A program made the position numbers and the translations under genes. DNA of 64,000 bases, from contig NC_015856.1 in NCBI RefSeq assembly GCF_000221045.1, positions 372,001-436,000 on the forward strand. The letters are read 5' to 3'. Numbering within the stretch: the stretch's first letter is position 1; every line of letters starts with the position of its first letter. Source of the stretch: Collimonas fungivorans Ter331 (GTDB lineage: Bacteria > Pseudomonadota > Gammaproteobacteria > Burkholderiales > Burkholderiaceae_D). This document shows positions 45,310 through 54,089 of this stretch, one piece after another. The notes under the pieces were generated by a model. It was not told where the DNA came from and made no database searches. It saw only the letters and a list, made by a program, of their open reading frames with translations.

Positions 45310-46494
45310 ATGGAAATTCCCGTCATTCCCGACCCAATGCTGAGCACCCATCGTTCGCACTGGGCAAGCCTGCGCCGCGATTTGCATGCGCATCCCGAGC
45401 TGCGGTTCGAAGAACATCGCACGGCGCAGGTCGTTGCCAGCGAACTCCAGGCGCTGGGTTACCAGGTGCTGCGCGGCCTGGGCGGAACCGGCGTGGTCGC
45501 CAGCTTGCCCGGCGCCGACCGGCGGCGCGGCATCGTCCTGCGGGCCGACATGGATGCCTTGCCGATCCAGGAAGCCAACGATTTCGCCCACACCTCCTGC
45601 GCGAACGGGATCATGCATGCCTGCGGGCATGACGGCCATACCGTGATGCTGCTGGGCGCCGCGTGCGTGTTGAAGCAGATGCCGCAGCTGCCGGGAACCG
45701 TGCATTTCGTGTTCCAGCCGGGAGAGGAGGGCGGCGCGGGCGCGCGTAAGATGATCGATGACGGCTTGTTCGAGCAATGTCCGACCGAGGCGGTGTTCGG
45801 CATGCACAATTGGCCCGGCTTGCCGGCCGGGCATTTCGGTTTGCGCAGCGGCCCGATCATGGCGGCAGGTTCACGCTTCAGGATCAAGATCACCGGCAAG
45901 GGCGCTCATGCGGCGCAACCGCATCTGGGCCTGGACCCGATACCGCTGGCTTGTTCGATGGTCCTGCAATGCCAGACGATTGCGGCGCGTCACAAGGATC
46001 CGGTCGATCCCGCCGTCATTTCGGTGTGCATGTTCCATGCAGGCGATACCGACAATGTCATTCCGGACCGAGCCGAACTGCGCGGGACGATTCGCACGCT
46101 ATCGTCCACCTTGCAACAGAAGTTGCAGCGCGATATCCAACTGATGTGCGAAGGGCTGTCCTTGGCTTATGGCGCGCAAGCGGAGGTTGAGTATTTTCAA
46201 TACTATCCTGCGACCGTCAATACGCCGGCCGAGACGACGTTTTGCGCAACCGTCATTCGCGAGACCTTCGGTAATGCACGCATCAAGGCGGACATCCCGG
46301 CCAACATGACTTCGGAAGATTTCGGCTTCATGCTGGAAGAGCGGCCCGGCGCTTATGTGCTAATCGGAAATGCGCCGACGGGAACGGCCGCGTCGGCGCT
46401 GCATCACCCGCAGTACGATTTCAACGACGACATCATCGAAGATGGCGTGCGGTATTGGGTGGCGTTGGCGCAGCGTTATTTCACAACCAATTAA
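45310..46494 (+). CDS. M20-family amidohydrolase (hippurate hydrolase-like)
   Basis: The protein has 394 residues. M20D metal-site residues are visible: GIVLRADMDALPI (Asp-x-Asp), GIMHACGHDGHT (His), FQPGEEGGAGARKMI (Glu-Glu) and the C-terminal NMTSEDFGFMLE plus ALHHPQYDFND. The enzyme cleaves N-acyl amino acids in the cytoplasm. AAAGG precedes the start. Placed after an aldehyde dehydrogenase and before an ornithine-cyclodeaminase-family protein, it likely frees an amino acid from an N-acyl precursor brought in by the peptide-type transporter. Confidence 0.92.
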   Translation: MEIPVIPDPMLSTHRSHWASLRRDLHAHPELRFEEHRTAQVVASELQALGYQVLRGLGGTGVVASLPGADRRRGIVLRADMDALPIQEANDFAHTSCANGIMHACGHDGHTVMLLGAACVLKQMPQLPGTVHFVFQPGEEGGAGARKMIDDGLFEQCPTEAVFGMHNWPGLPAGHFGLRSGPIMAAGSRFRIKITGKGAHAAQPHLGLDPIPLACSMVLQCQTIAARHKDPVDPAVISVCMFHAGDTDNVIPDRAELRGTIRTLSSTLQQKLQRDIQLMCEGLSLAYGAQAEVEYFQYYPATVNTPAETTFCATVIRETFGNARIKADIPANMTSEDFGFMLEERPGAYVLIGNAPTGTAASALHHPQYDFNDDIIEDGVRYWVALAQRYFTTN

Positions 46495-46581
46495 GCCATC
46501 TCACGGCTCGCGCTCTTTAGGCCGTTCATGCGAACGACCAATGCTTGCAGTACAGACGTGCAGTCAATCATGGGAAACCAA

Positions 46582-47574
46582 ATGCAAACCTTATTGCTCA
46601 AGAAAGAGGAAGTGCGCAAGTTGATCTCTATGAAGGAGGTTATCGGCACGGTGGAGGAGGCCTATAAGGCATTCAGCAGCAAGCGAGTGATGCAGCCCGG
46701 GTACATAGGCATGCATCTGCCTCCGCCTAGGGGAGAGATCGATTTCAAGCTGGGTTACTACATGAACAACGAGGTTATCTCGATGAAAGCCTCCTCCGGA
46801 GGGTTTCCCGATAATCCGCGCCTCTATGGCGTTCCTAGCGGCATGGGTACAGTCCTCCTGTTTGACGCGCGGACATGTGCATTGATCTGCGTTATGGATG
46901 GAAGCTTGCTCACAGGCCTAAGAACCGGCGCCTCCGGCGCGGTGTCCGTCAAGGTGCTGGCAAGAAAGAATGCGAAGACGATTGCCTCGATCGGGACGGG
47001 ACAGCAGGCCAGGATGCAGATCCGGGCTATCAGGGAAGTCATGGACATCGGGAGCATCCATGCGTGGAGCAGGACCGCGGACACGCTCGTCAGCTACAAG
47101 GCCGATATCGAACGTGAGTTTGGCATTCCTGTGATCCTCGCCAATTCCGCAAAGGAAGCGGTGGAACAGGCCGACATCCTGATCACCACCACACGCGGGA
47201 AAGGGCCGGTGGTGCAGTCCGACTGGGTGAGGCCGGGCACGCACATCATCGCCATTGGCACAGACCAGCAGGGCAAACAGGAACTGCAGCCGGACATCTT
47301 CAGAAATGCCAAGATCGTCAATGACTCCCTGGAACAGTGCTGCGAAAAAGGCGAGACCTGGCATCCGCTGAATGAGCAAATCATTACCAGGAATGATATC
47401 CACGGTGAGATCGGCGAAATCTTGCTGAGCAAGAAACCAGGCAGGGAGAATGATGAGGAAATCACCATTTTCGATTCCACCGGCATGGCAATACAGGACA
47501 ACACTGCATCCGCGAAGATCTACCAGAATGCGCTGGACAACAAGGTGGGTACCTTCTTTGAATTCATTGAATAA
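46582..47574 (+). CDS. Ornithine cyclodeaminase / mu-crystallin family protein
   Basis: The protein has 330 residues. The N-terminal substrate domain is [20 protein letters not shown] then VKASSGG-like [12 protein letters not shown], and the NAD domain has [20 protein letters not shown]. The family covers ornithine cyclodeaminase, alanine dehydrogenase, iminosuccinate reductase and the EutC proteins of hydroxyectoine use. The pairing with a short threonine-dehydratase-type gene 93 bases downstream favours iminosuccinate reductase or EutC over proline formation. The start at 46582 matches the normal N-terminus; ATG 46570 is an alternative. Confidence 0.85.
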   Translation: MQTLLLKKEEVRKLISMKEVIGTVEEAYKAFSSKRVMQPGYIGMHLPPPRGEIDFKLGYYMNNEVISMKASSGGFPDNPRLYGVPSGMGTVLLFDARTCALICVMDGSLLTGLRTGASGAVSVKVLARKNAKTIASIGTGQQARMQIRAIREVMDIGSIHAWSRTADTLVSYKADIEREFGIPVILANSAKEAVEQADILITTTRGKGPVVQSDWVRPGTHIIAIGTDQQGKQELQPDIFRNAKIVNDSLEQCCEKGETWHPLNEQIITRNDIHGEIGEILLSKKPGRENDEEITIFDSTGMAIQDNTASAKIYQNALDNKVGTFFEFIE

Positions 47575-47667
47575 GCATTAGGCATACGCAGCAGTATTGA
47601 CGCGCTACCCACGCAGGCTCAAAGCCTGTCACTTCTGATAGCACAGTGATCGAAAGGCATCGACTCC

Positions 47668-48639
47668 ATGAAAAACTACCCAACCCTTGACGACATCCAC
47701 CAGGCTCGCGAACGGCTCCGGCCTCATATCAAACATACTCCCCTGCTGCGAGCCGAAAAGATGGAGAAGCAACTGGGTTGCCAGTTCTACCTGAAACTCG
47801 AAACGTTGCAGATCACGGGGGCCTTCAAAATCCGCGGAGCCCTGAACAAGTCTTTATCCTTGCCAAAGGAAGCCATCACCAACGGCATCATTGCGACCTC
47901 CTCCGGTAACCATGCTCAGGGACTGGCATATGCGGCCAGGATGCTGGGTGTTAAAGCGATCCTGGTGTTGCCGGTGACGACACCCAAAATCAAGATCGCC
48001 AACACGCAGGCACTGGGAGCTGAGGTCATTCTGTTCGACGGTGATACGGCGGCCAGATGGAGTCGGGTGTATGAGATTGCCAGAGAAAATCACTATGCCG
48101 TGGTGCATGCGTTCGAAGATCCTTTGGTGATGGCAGGACAGGGCACCATCGGTTGCGAAATCCTGGAAGATCTGGAGGATGTGGATACGGTAATCATTCC
48201 GATGGGCGGAGGCGGATTGATTTCGGGAATCGCTACCGCCATCAAGGAAACCAGGCCCTCTGTCCGGATCGTCGGTGCGGAGCCTGCGCTGACGCCAAAG
48301 TACTACCATAGCAGGATCAACAAGCAACGTACCTCGCTGCCTCTGAAAAATACCATTGCTGATGGTTTGAGGATCAGTGTCCCAGGGCAGAATCCGTATC
48401 CCATCATCGAGAAGTATGTCGACGAGATCGTCCTAGTGGAAGACGAGTACATCGTCGAGGGGATGCGAATGCTGGCTAAGGATGCAAAGCTGATCGTCGA
48501 ACCGGCGGCATCCATTGGTGTTGGCGCGTTGCTGGCTGGTGTCCTCAAGGTCCGGCCGGGCGAGAAGGTCTGTACCGTCTTGACCGGTGGTAATTGGGAC
48601 CTCTCCGATCTTGCTGAGGTCTACAAGCCGGCAGCGTAA
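47668..48639 (+). CDS. Short threonine-dehydratase-family PLP enzyme (threonine or 3-hydroxyaspartate ammonia-lyase)
   Basis: The protein has 323 residues, with no C-terminal ACT regulatory domain, so it is the catabolic or BhcB/EutB-type form. The PLP Lys is Lys54 in TGAFKIRGALNK; the substrate loop is SSGNHAQGLAYAA and the phosphate loop is MGGGGLISGIATAI. Members deaminate threonine or serine, racemise serine, or dehydrate 3-hydroxyaspartate to iminosuccinate. Its partner upstream belongs to the family that reduces iminosuccinate to aspartate, which supports the last reading. CGAAAGG precedes the ATG. Confidence 0.88.
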   Translation: MKNYPTLDDIHQARERLRPHIKHTPLLRAEKMEKQLGCQFYLKLETLQITGAFKIRGALNKSLSLPKEAITNGIIATSSGNHAQGLAYAARMLGVKAILVLPVTTPKIKIANTQALGAEVILFDGDTAARWSRVYEIARENHYAVVHAFEDPLVMAGQGTIGCEILEDLEDVDTVIIPMGGGGLISGIATAIKETRPSVRIVGAEPALTPKYYHSRINKQRTSLPLKNTIADGLRISVPGQNPYPIIEKYVDEIVLVEDEYIVEGMRMLAKDAKLIVEPAASIGVGALLAGVLKVRPGEKVCTVLTGGNWDLSDLAEVYKPAA

Positions 48640-48799
48640 GCAGGAAAACTACACGGGATTGTTCTTTGCGTCCCCTACGCGCAGGTACGCTCAATCGAAC
48701 TTAAACTTGCCGACGGGATGGTGCCATCATCGCGATGAGCTTGACTTGTCGGCGTAGTGGCGTTTATTGCCGGGAGCGTCGCCCTAACCACTCTGAGAA

Positions 48800-48813
48800 T
48801 GTTAGCGATAACA
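48800..48813. promoter_or_regulatory. Candidate LacI/GntR-type operator upstream of the polygalacturonase
   Basis: TGTTAGCGATAACA has inverted TGTTA/TAACA arms around GCGA and matches the form of many LacI-family operators. It lies about 290 bases upstream of the GH28 gene in the 462-base region 48640-49101. That region has no convincing gene; it also contains the near-repeat AACTTTGTCAG / AATTTTGTCGG. The regulator is unknown. Confidence 0.5.
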
Positions 48814-49101
48814 AACTTTGTCAGTTTTTTTGTTTTCCGGTCAAATTTTGTCGGTATCCGAATGGTGCAACTGCGGACCATTTTTTCGGTTTGAGCGTCT
48901 GGATTCGCCCGACTGCGGGTTCGACATTCAATGTGGCACGGATCGTGCCTATGCTGTCGTCTGAAGATAACTACATGCGTACTCGGTCAGTATTGTTTCT
49001 GCACATTATCGCGGTCCGAAATCCCCCTGTGAAAAATAATTTTTCCCTTTTTTGCAAGATGGAAAAATTATTCTTGCGGGTACTTTTATTTTTTGAGAAA
49101 C

Positions 49102-50928
49102 ATGATCAACCCTTTGAAAAAACAATTTATAACGATCTCAGCCTGCCTGGTACTCGGCGCGTGCGGTGGCGGTTCAAGCAATGATGCAGGCACAGGCTCC
49201 GCCTCAACCGGCACAGGCTCCACTTCAACCGGCACAGGCTCCACTTCAACCGGCACAGGCTCCACTTCAACCGGCACAGGCTCCACTTCAACCGGCACAG
49301 GCTCCACTTCAACGGGTACAGGCTCCACTTCAACGGGTACAGGTTCCACCTCAACGGGCACAGGTTCCACCTCAACCGGAACGGGCTCGACTTCGACCGG
49401 CACAGGCACCACCTCAACCAGTGTGGATGCTACGCTTCCCGCCGAGCCGCAGTTGCCCACAACGGTATGCGCTACCTTGACAGCCAATCTTAAACATACG
49501 GCGGGATTATTGCCTGATTCGGTTGACGCCAACCTGGTCGATTCGAACCCGGATTCTGTGCGAATCCAGAAACAGATCACCAATTGCCCCGCTGGACAGG
49601 CGGTCAAGCTGATAGCCGGCAGCAGCGGCCAGAATGCATTTCTTTCGGGGCCACTGACCTTGGCGAGCGGCGTCACCCTCTGGGTGGACCAGGGCGTGAC
49701 TTTGTTCGCCTCGCGCAATCCGGCCGATTTCGACACCGGCGCCGGCAATTGCGGCACTGCCGCCGGCGACGGCAAGTCCTGCAATGCCTTGATCACTGCC
49801 AGCAAGACGCAAAACAGCGCAGTGGTAGGCGACGGCATCATCGACGGCCGCGGCGGCAGTGTATTAACTTCCGGCGCCAACGCTGGAATAATGACTTGGT
49901 GGGACGTCGCCATGCTGAACAAGTCGACCGGCAAGAATCAGAACAATCCGCGCCTGATCCAGGTCTTTGGCGGCAGCAACTTCACGTTGTATCGTATTAC
50001 CGTCCAGAATGCGCCGGCATTCCATATAGTGCCGAATACGGTAAGCGGTTTTACCGCCTGGGGAGTAAAAATCCTGACGCCGACCCTGGCATACTCCAAG
50101 CCGGGTTATTCCTGTCCGACGGGGAGCAGTCCGGATCCGACAACGCCTGCTACGTCGCCAAGCACTTGCTTTACGCCGGAAACCACAAAAAATACAGACG
50201 GGATCGATCCGGGCCAATCCAGTAACGTGCTGATCGCCTACTCGTATTTCAGCGGCGGCGATGACAATATCGCGATCAAGGCCAGTGGATCGGCGCCAGC
50301 GCTCTCGCACCGGATTGTCCACAGCCATTTCTACTATGGCCATGGCATGTCGATCGGCAGCGAGACGAATTCGGGTGTTGATGGCATCGAGATGCGGGAT
50401 CTGTCGTTCGATGGCCATGATTCTGCAAACGGCGTCGGCATCCGGATCAAGTCGGACGACGGTCGCGGCGGCGAGGTGAAAAACGTCAGCTATCGGCAGA
50501 TCTGCATGCGTAACGTCAAGGAACCGATGGTGTTCGATACTTACTACAGTGCGGGAAATCACAGCTCGGCGCCGAATTTCCATGATATTACGGTCAGCGG
50601 ATTTCATTATCTGGGCAGCGCAAAATACGCCGGCGGTACGCTCACCTTCAATGGTTATGCTCTCAACGGTACGGTCAATCCGCTGAAGATTGCCTTGGAC
50701 AACGTCATATTCGATTCCGCGCCAAAGATATCGAACAGCCCGCACAACGGTGGTCCTACTCCGCCGTCGAATACCCAGTTCACCATGGGACCAGGTCCGG
50801 TCAATTTCACGGTCGCCTCGTCTGCGGCGAACAACGTGACAATCGCCGAGCTTCAGAAAAATGCTCAGGCGCCGCTTGATTGCAGTCAAGCCTTTGTCTC
50901 GTTTCCGTCTTCCGCCTCTCCTTTTTAG
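49102..50928 (+). CDS. GH28 polygalacturonase-type lipoprotein with tandem-repeat linker
   Basis: The protein has 608 residues. A lipoprotein signal ends in the lipobox LGAC with Cys21. Residues 30-106 are eleven copies of GTGSTST-like heptads, a flexible linker. The beta-helix catalytic domain carries all four GH28 motifs: NTDGIDPG (Asp366), GGDDNIAIK (Asp387, Asp388), GHGMSIGS (His414) and RIKSDDGRGG (Arg448, Lys450). The enzyme should cleave polygalacturonan or related rhamnogalacturonan while tethered to the outer membrane. The ATG at 49102 is preferred; TTG 49093 is possible. It stands alone, with a strong stem-loop after it. Confidence 0.92.
   Translation: MINPLKKQFITISACLVLGACGGGSSNDAGTGSASTGTGSTSTGTGSTSTGTGSTSTGTGSTSTGTGSTSTGTGSTSTGTGSTSTGTGSTSTGTGSTSTGTGTTSTSVDATLPAEPQLPTTVCATLTANLKHTAGLLPDSVDANLVDSNPDSVRIQKQITNCPAGQAVKLIAGSSGQNAFLSGPLTLASGVTLWVDQGVTLFASRNPADFDTGAGNCGTAAGDGKSCNALITASKTQNSAVVGDGIIDGRGGSVLTSGANAGIMTWWDVAMLNKSTGKNQNNPRLIQVFGGSNFTLYRITVQNAPAFHIVPNTVSGFTAWGVKILTPTLAYSKPGYSCPTGSSPDPTTPATSPSTCFTPETTKNTDGIDPGQSSNVLIAYSYFSGGDDNIAIKASGSAPALSHRIVHSHFYYGHGMSIGSETNSGVDGIEMRDLSFDGHDSANGVGIRIKSDDGRGGEVKNVSYRQICMRNVKEPMVFDTYYSAGNHSSAPNFHDITVSGFHYLGSAKYAGGTLTFNGYALNGTVNPLKIALDNVIFDSAPKISNSPHNGGPTPPSNTQFTMGPGPVNFTVASSAANNVTIAELQKNAQAPLDCSQAFVSFPSSASPF
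49189..49419 (+). repeat. Intragenic tandem repeat, 11 units of 21 bp
   Basis: Eleven in-frame 21-bp units (first 49189-49209) of the type GGCACAGGCTCCACTTCAACC encode GTGSAST, nine GTGSTST and GTGTTST. The middle units are nearly identical in DNA, while the outer ones have drifted. The unit length is a multiple of three, so changes in copy number would keep the frame. Confidence 0.95.
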
Positions 50929-50937
50929 GGTTGGCAG

Positions 50938-50966
50938 GGTATACCTCGGCTTTGCCGAGGTATACC
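50938..50966. terminator. Strong 13-bp stem-loop after the GH28 gene
   Basis: GGTATACCTCGGC (50938-50950) and GCCGAGGTATACC (50954-50966) form a perfect stem with a TTT loop. The downstream stretch TATTCT is only moderately T-rich. It probably ends or protects the GH28 transcript, and may also serve the opposing SDR gene at 51198. Nothing else is seen in 50967-51197. Confidence 0.65.
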
Positions 50967-51197
50967 TATTCTCGGTCGCCCTTGTTCGCTTATCTGGAGC
51001 AGATGCCAATTTTTGGCAGACATGATCCCAGCTCAGGTCCTGCCGTTGACGGCACAACGGGCTTTGTCGCCACGATGTCAGTGGGCAAAGCAATTACCTC
51101 ATCAACACCATGTCGCACGAATCCCTCCCCACGCCTGCCGTGTCATCCACGTGCTGGGCAATCATATATAGACTTGCCACATGCTGCCAACATCGCT

Positions 51198-51944
51198 CTA
51201 AGGAATCTGGCGGGTCGGGCGGAACAGAATTTCGTTGACATCCATGTCTTCAGGCTGGTCAATGGCGAACGCTACGGCGCGGGCAAACGAATCGGCTGGA
51301 ATGGCAACCGCCTTGTAGAAGTCGCGCATGCCTTGTGCGATGTCAGGTTCGGTCACGCCGCTTTTCAGTTCACTGTCCACTGCGCCCGGCGACACTATGG
51401 TGGTGCGGATATTCCATGGTTTGGTTTCCTGCCGCAGTCCTTCCGACAGCGCTCGCACCGCGTGCTTGGTTGCGCTGTAAACCGCGCCGTTGACCATTAC
51501 CCTGTGGCCGGCAACCGACGACACATTAACGAACTGGCCGGACATTTGTTTCTGCATGTGCGGCAGTGCGGCCGCGATTCCGTAAAGCACGCCTTTCACG
51601 TTCACATCGATCATGCGATCCCACTCGTCGACCTTCAACCGCTCCAGCGGCGACAGCGGCATGAGACCTGCGTTGTTGATCATCACGTCGATGCGCCCAA
51701 AGGTCTGCACGGCGCTGTCAACCAGGCGTTTCACCTGTTCGCGGTCGGTGACGTCGGCGGCGACTGCGATGGCCCGCCGTTCGGGGCTATCCAGTTCATT
51801 CGCCAATTGCTGCAGGCGATCGACGCGTCGCGCGCCGAGCACGATGTGCGCGCCCTGTGCATTTAAAAGCCGCGCGGCCGCTTCGCCGAGACCGCTGCTG
51901 GCGCCTGTAATCACGATGACCTTGCCTTTGGTATTGCTGCCCAT
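51198..51944 (-). CDS. SDR-family oxidoreductase
   Basis: The protein has 248 residues. The NADP motif is [16 protein letters not shown], with [10 protein letters not shown], catalytic Ser in [14 protein letters not shown] and [11 protein letters not shown]. The pattern [20 protein letters not shown] is that of the YdfG/serine dehydrogenase-like group. TCGGAG lies before the ATG. It is divergent from the LysR gene at 52072 across 127 bases, which include a TTGACA-like element on its strand. The substrate is unknown; relatives reduce ketones or hydroxyacids. Confidence 0.92.
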   Translation of the reverse strand: MGSNTKGKVIVITGASSGLGEAAARLLNAQGAHIVLGARRVDRLQQLANELDSPERRAIAVAADVTDREQVKRLVDSAVQTFGRIDVMINNAGLMPLSPLERLKVDEWDRMIDVNVKGVLYGIAAALPHMQKQMSGQFVNVSSVAGHRVMVNGAVYSATKHAVRALSEGLRQETKPWNIRTTIVSPGAVDSELKSGVTEPDIAQGMRDFYKAVAIPADSFARAVAFAIDQPEDMDVNEILFRPTRQIP

Positions 51945-52071
51945 GGGATTCTCCGATTGATGGTGTAGGAGGCCAATATAGGCGGTATAGTGTCAATAAA
52001 ATAGTGGTCTTAATATTGAACCAGTAGCAAGCTAAAATTGATACTCAGTTTACTTTTCCCGTGAGCCGTCC

Positions 52072-53043
52072 ATGTCCATTAGCAATTTTCGCGCGATCGA
52101 AACATTCACCAAAGCCATTGAGCTCGGCAGTATCCGGCGTGCTGCAGCGGCGCAAGGCATCAGTCCGCAAGCGGCGAGCCAGGCACTCGCCGCGTTAGAG
52201 GCGAGGCTGGGCGTGCGGCTGTTGCATCGCACGACGCGCAGCATCGCACTCACTTCCGAAGGACAGCAATTCCTTGAGTCCACTCAGCCTGCGCTGTTGG
52301 CGCTGGAACGCGCCCTGGACCGCGTTCGCAATGCAAAAGATGAAATTACCGGGCCGCTGCGCATCGTCGCGCCCAAATATTCGTTCCTGCCGCTGCTCTG
52401 GCCGCTGGTCGATGAATTCTGCCGACGCCACCCGGGGGTACAGCCGGATGTGAAACTCGACGATCGCATCGGCAACTGGGTGCAGGACCGCGCCGACGTC
52501 GGCTTTCGCATTGGCTCGGCGCCGGAAGACGGCCTGATCGCACGCCGTCTGTTTGCGATGCAATTGATTGTCTGCGCGTCGCCGTCCTATATCGCCGCGC
52601 ATGGCGCGCCGGCCTCGATCGAGCAACTGGCCTCGCATCGATGCAGCGTGTTCCGGCATCCCGGCACCGGCCGCATCCTGCCTTGGCTGCTTAAGGTCGG
52701 CGGTGAAGTGATCTCCCTCGATTTGCCGCCGATGCTGTCGACAAACGATGCGCAGCTCGAGACCGAGGCGGTGCTTTCGGGCCAGGTAATCGGTTTGTTG
52801 TCGGGCTTGTCCGCAGCGCCGTTCATCCGCGCGGGACGTCTCGTGCCGCTGCTGTCCGAACACGCCAGCGACCATATGAATGTCCATATCTATTACGGGA
52901 GCCGCAAGGCGCAGCCCTCACGTGTAAGAGCGTTCATCGACCTGGCTGTTGAGCGGCTGGCCGGATCTTCCAGCTATGTGCTGGATGCCAGGGAGCTGGC
53001 CGCGGCGGAAGCGAATGGGCGCAAGAAAAAACGGCAACGATAA
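52072..53043 (+). CDS. LysR-family transcriptional regulator
   Basis: The protein has 323 residues. HTH: IRRAAAAQGISPQAASQALA then EARLGVRLLHRTTRSIALTS; the effector domain begins GPLRIVAPKYSFLPLLWPLV. The C-terminus is Lys/Arg-rich (NGRKKKRQR), which is uncommon. It belongs to the CrgA/DsdC-like group and faces the SDR gene at 51198, its likely target. Confidence 0.92.
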   Translation: MSISNFRAIETFTKAIELGSIRRAAAAQGISPQAASQALAALEARLGVRLLHRTTRSIALTSEGQQFLESTQPALLALERALDRVRNAKDEITGPLRIVAPKYSFLPLLWPLVDEFCRRHPGVQPDVKLDDRIGNWVQDRADVGFRIGSAPEDGLIARRLFAMQLIVCASPSYIAAHGAPASIEQLASHRCSVFRHPGTGRILPWLLKVGGEVISLDLPPMLSTNDAQLETEAVLSGQVIGLLSGLSAAPFIRAGRLVPLLSEHASDHMNVHIYYGSRKAQPSRVRAFIDLAVERLAGSSSYVLDARELAAAEANGRKKKRQR

Positions 53044-53066
53044 CGCAGGGCATGGGGCAAACGCCC

Positions 53067-53972
53067 TTAAATGCCGAAGTGCACGCCGGTCAGACTTTCG
53101 GCCTTTTGCCACAAGCGCTCACGCACGGCTTGATTGCGTGCTAGCGTTGGCAGCCCAACATCGCGCGGCGAGGCAAATCGCTGGATGAAGAACGATGGCG
53201 CGATCAACGTGTCCTCGGTCGGCTTTTCCATCGTCGCCGCGAACAGGACATTTTCCGCTACCCGCGCGATCGGATAGCCGATCAAGTTGGTCAACGCGCT
53301 GCCAACCACCGCTGCGGCGCCGGATACATGTCTCTGCAAGCCGGTGTTTGCCGTGCCTGGATCAACGGCAACGCTGGTCACGCCGCTATGTATCATGCCG
53401 GCGCGTCGTTGCAGTTCGACGGCAAACATGATGTCGGCGAGTTTGCTGCGCGCATAGGCGCCCATCGGCGTATAGGGTTTCTGCTTTGCTTGAAGGTCGT
53501 CAGGATCAAGATCGGCCATCTTGAAACGCGCCACGAGCGCACTGACCGTCACCACCCGCGCACTGCCCGACGTCAACGCCGCAAGAAGCCTGCCAGTCAG
53601 CGCGAAATGCCCCAGGAAGTTGGTGCCCATGTGCATTTCGACACCCTCGGCAGTCAGCTCGCGTTGCGGTACCGCCATGACACCGGCCACATTCATCAGT
53701 AGTTGAAGCGGACGGGAATCCCAACGCGCCGCAAACGATTCGATCGACGCCAGCGAAGCCAAGTCCATCTGATCAAAATTGTAGTTACCGCCGTTTGAAC
53801 GCAACTGCGCAATCGCCTGCTCGCCTTTTGCCGCATCGCGGCCGAGGATGGTGACGTGCGCCCCTTTTTTTCCGAGCGCCTGTGCAACTTGAAAGCCGAT
53901 GCCGCTTGCGCCACCGGTCACTATCACATTGCGCCCATCCTGCCTTGGCAGGTTACTGATATTCCAACGCAT
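53067..53972 (-). CDS. SDR-family oxidoreductase (retinol dehydrogenase / WWOX-like)
   Basis: The protein has 301 residues, longer than classical SDRs. The NADP motif is VTGGASGIGFQVAQALGKKG, with MNVAGVMAVP, VVTVSALVARFKM and the active-site YARSKLADIMFAVE. The spacing and YxRSK form match the retinol dehydrogenase-like group. The start at 53972 follows GAGGA; upstream frame residues to 54155 overlap the divergent promoter and are not protein-like. It is divergent from a TetR gene across 117 bases that contain two inverted repeats. Confidence 0.9.
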   Translation of the reverse strand: MRWNISNLPRQDGRNVIVTGGASGIGFQVAQALGKKGAHVTILGRDAAKGEQAIAQLRSNGGNYNFDQMDLASLASIESFAARWDSRPLQLLMNVAGVMAVPQRELTAEGVEMHMGTNFLGHFALTGRLLAALTSGSARVVTVSALVARFKMADLDPDDLQAKQKPYTPMGAYARSKLADIMFAVELQRRAGMIHSGVTSVAVDPGTANTGLQRHVSGAAAVVGSALTNLIGYPIARVAENVLFAATMEKPTEDTLIAPSFFIQRFASPRDVGLPTLARNQAVRERLWQKAESLTGVHFGI

Positions 53973-54057
53973 GATCGTCCTCGTTTTTGTATTGGCTTCG
54001 GCCTTGTCGCAGCAAGAGCAGAACGTGCTTGCGCCGCCGGCAGTGCATGCATCATAA

Positions 54058-54088
54058 TGCACTAAGTGCAACTTTGCAAATGGTGCAA
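54058..54088. promoter_or_regulatory. Two adjacent inverted repeats, candidate TetR operators
   Basis: TGCACTAAGTGCA (54058-54070) is palindromic apart from its centre, and TTGCA-N5-TGCAA (54074-54088) follows three bases later. Both share the TGCA core. They lie between the divergent SDR and TetR genes and end right at the proposed TetR start, so TetR binding would repress its own gene and probably the SDR. Confidence 0.6.
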
Positions 54089-54089
54089 T

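Noticed and set aside
48735-49184. 149-codon plus-strand frame before and overlapping the polygalacturonase start
   Set aside because: The composition is not protein-like and it overlaps the lipoprotein signal of the GH28 gene in another frame.
49086-49934. 282-codon antisense frame opposite the polygalacturonase gene
   Set aside because: It is made open by the 21-bp repeat, which reads PVEVEPV on the other strand. The plus frame has a lipobox and all GH28 motifs.
50880-51866. 328-codon plus-strand frame opposite the SDR gene
   Set aside because: It is the antisense of a clear SDR gene with all catalytic motifs and shows His/Arg-rich shadow composition.
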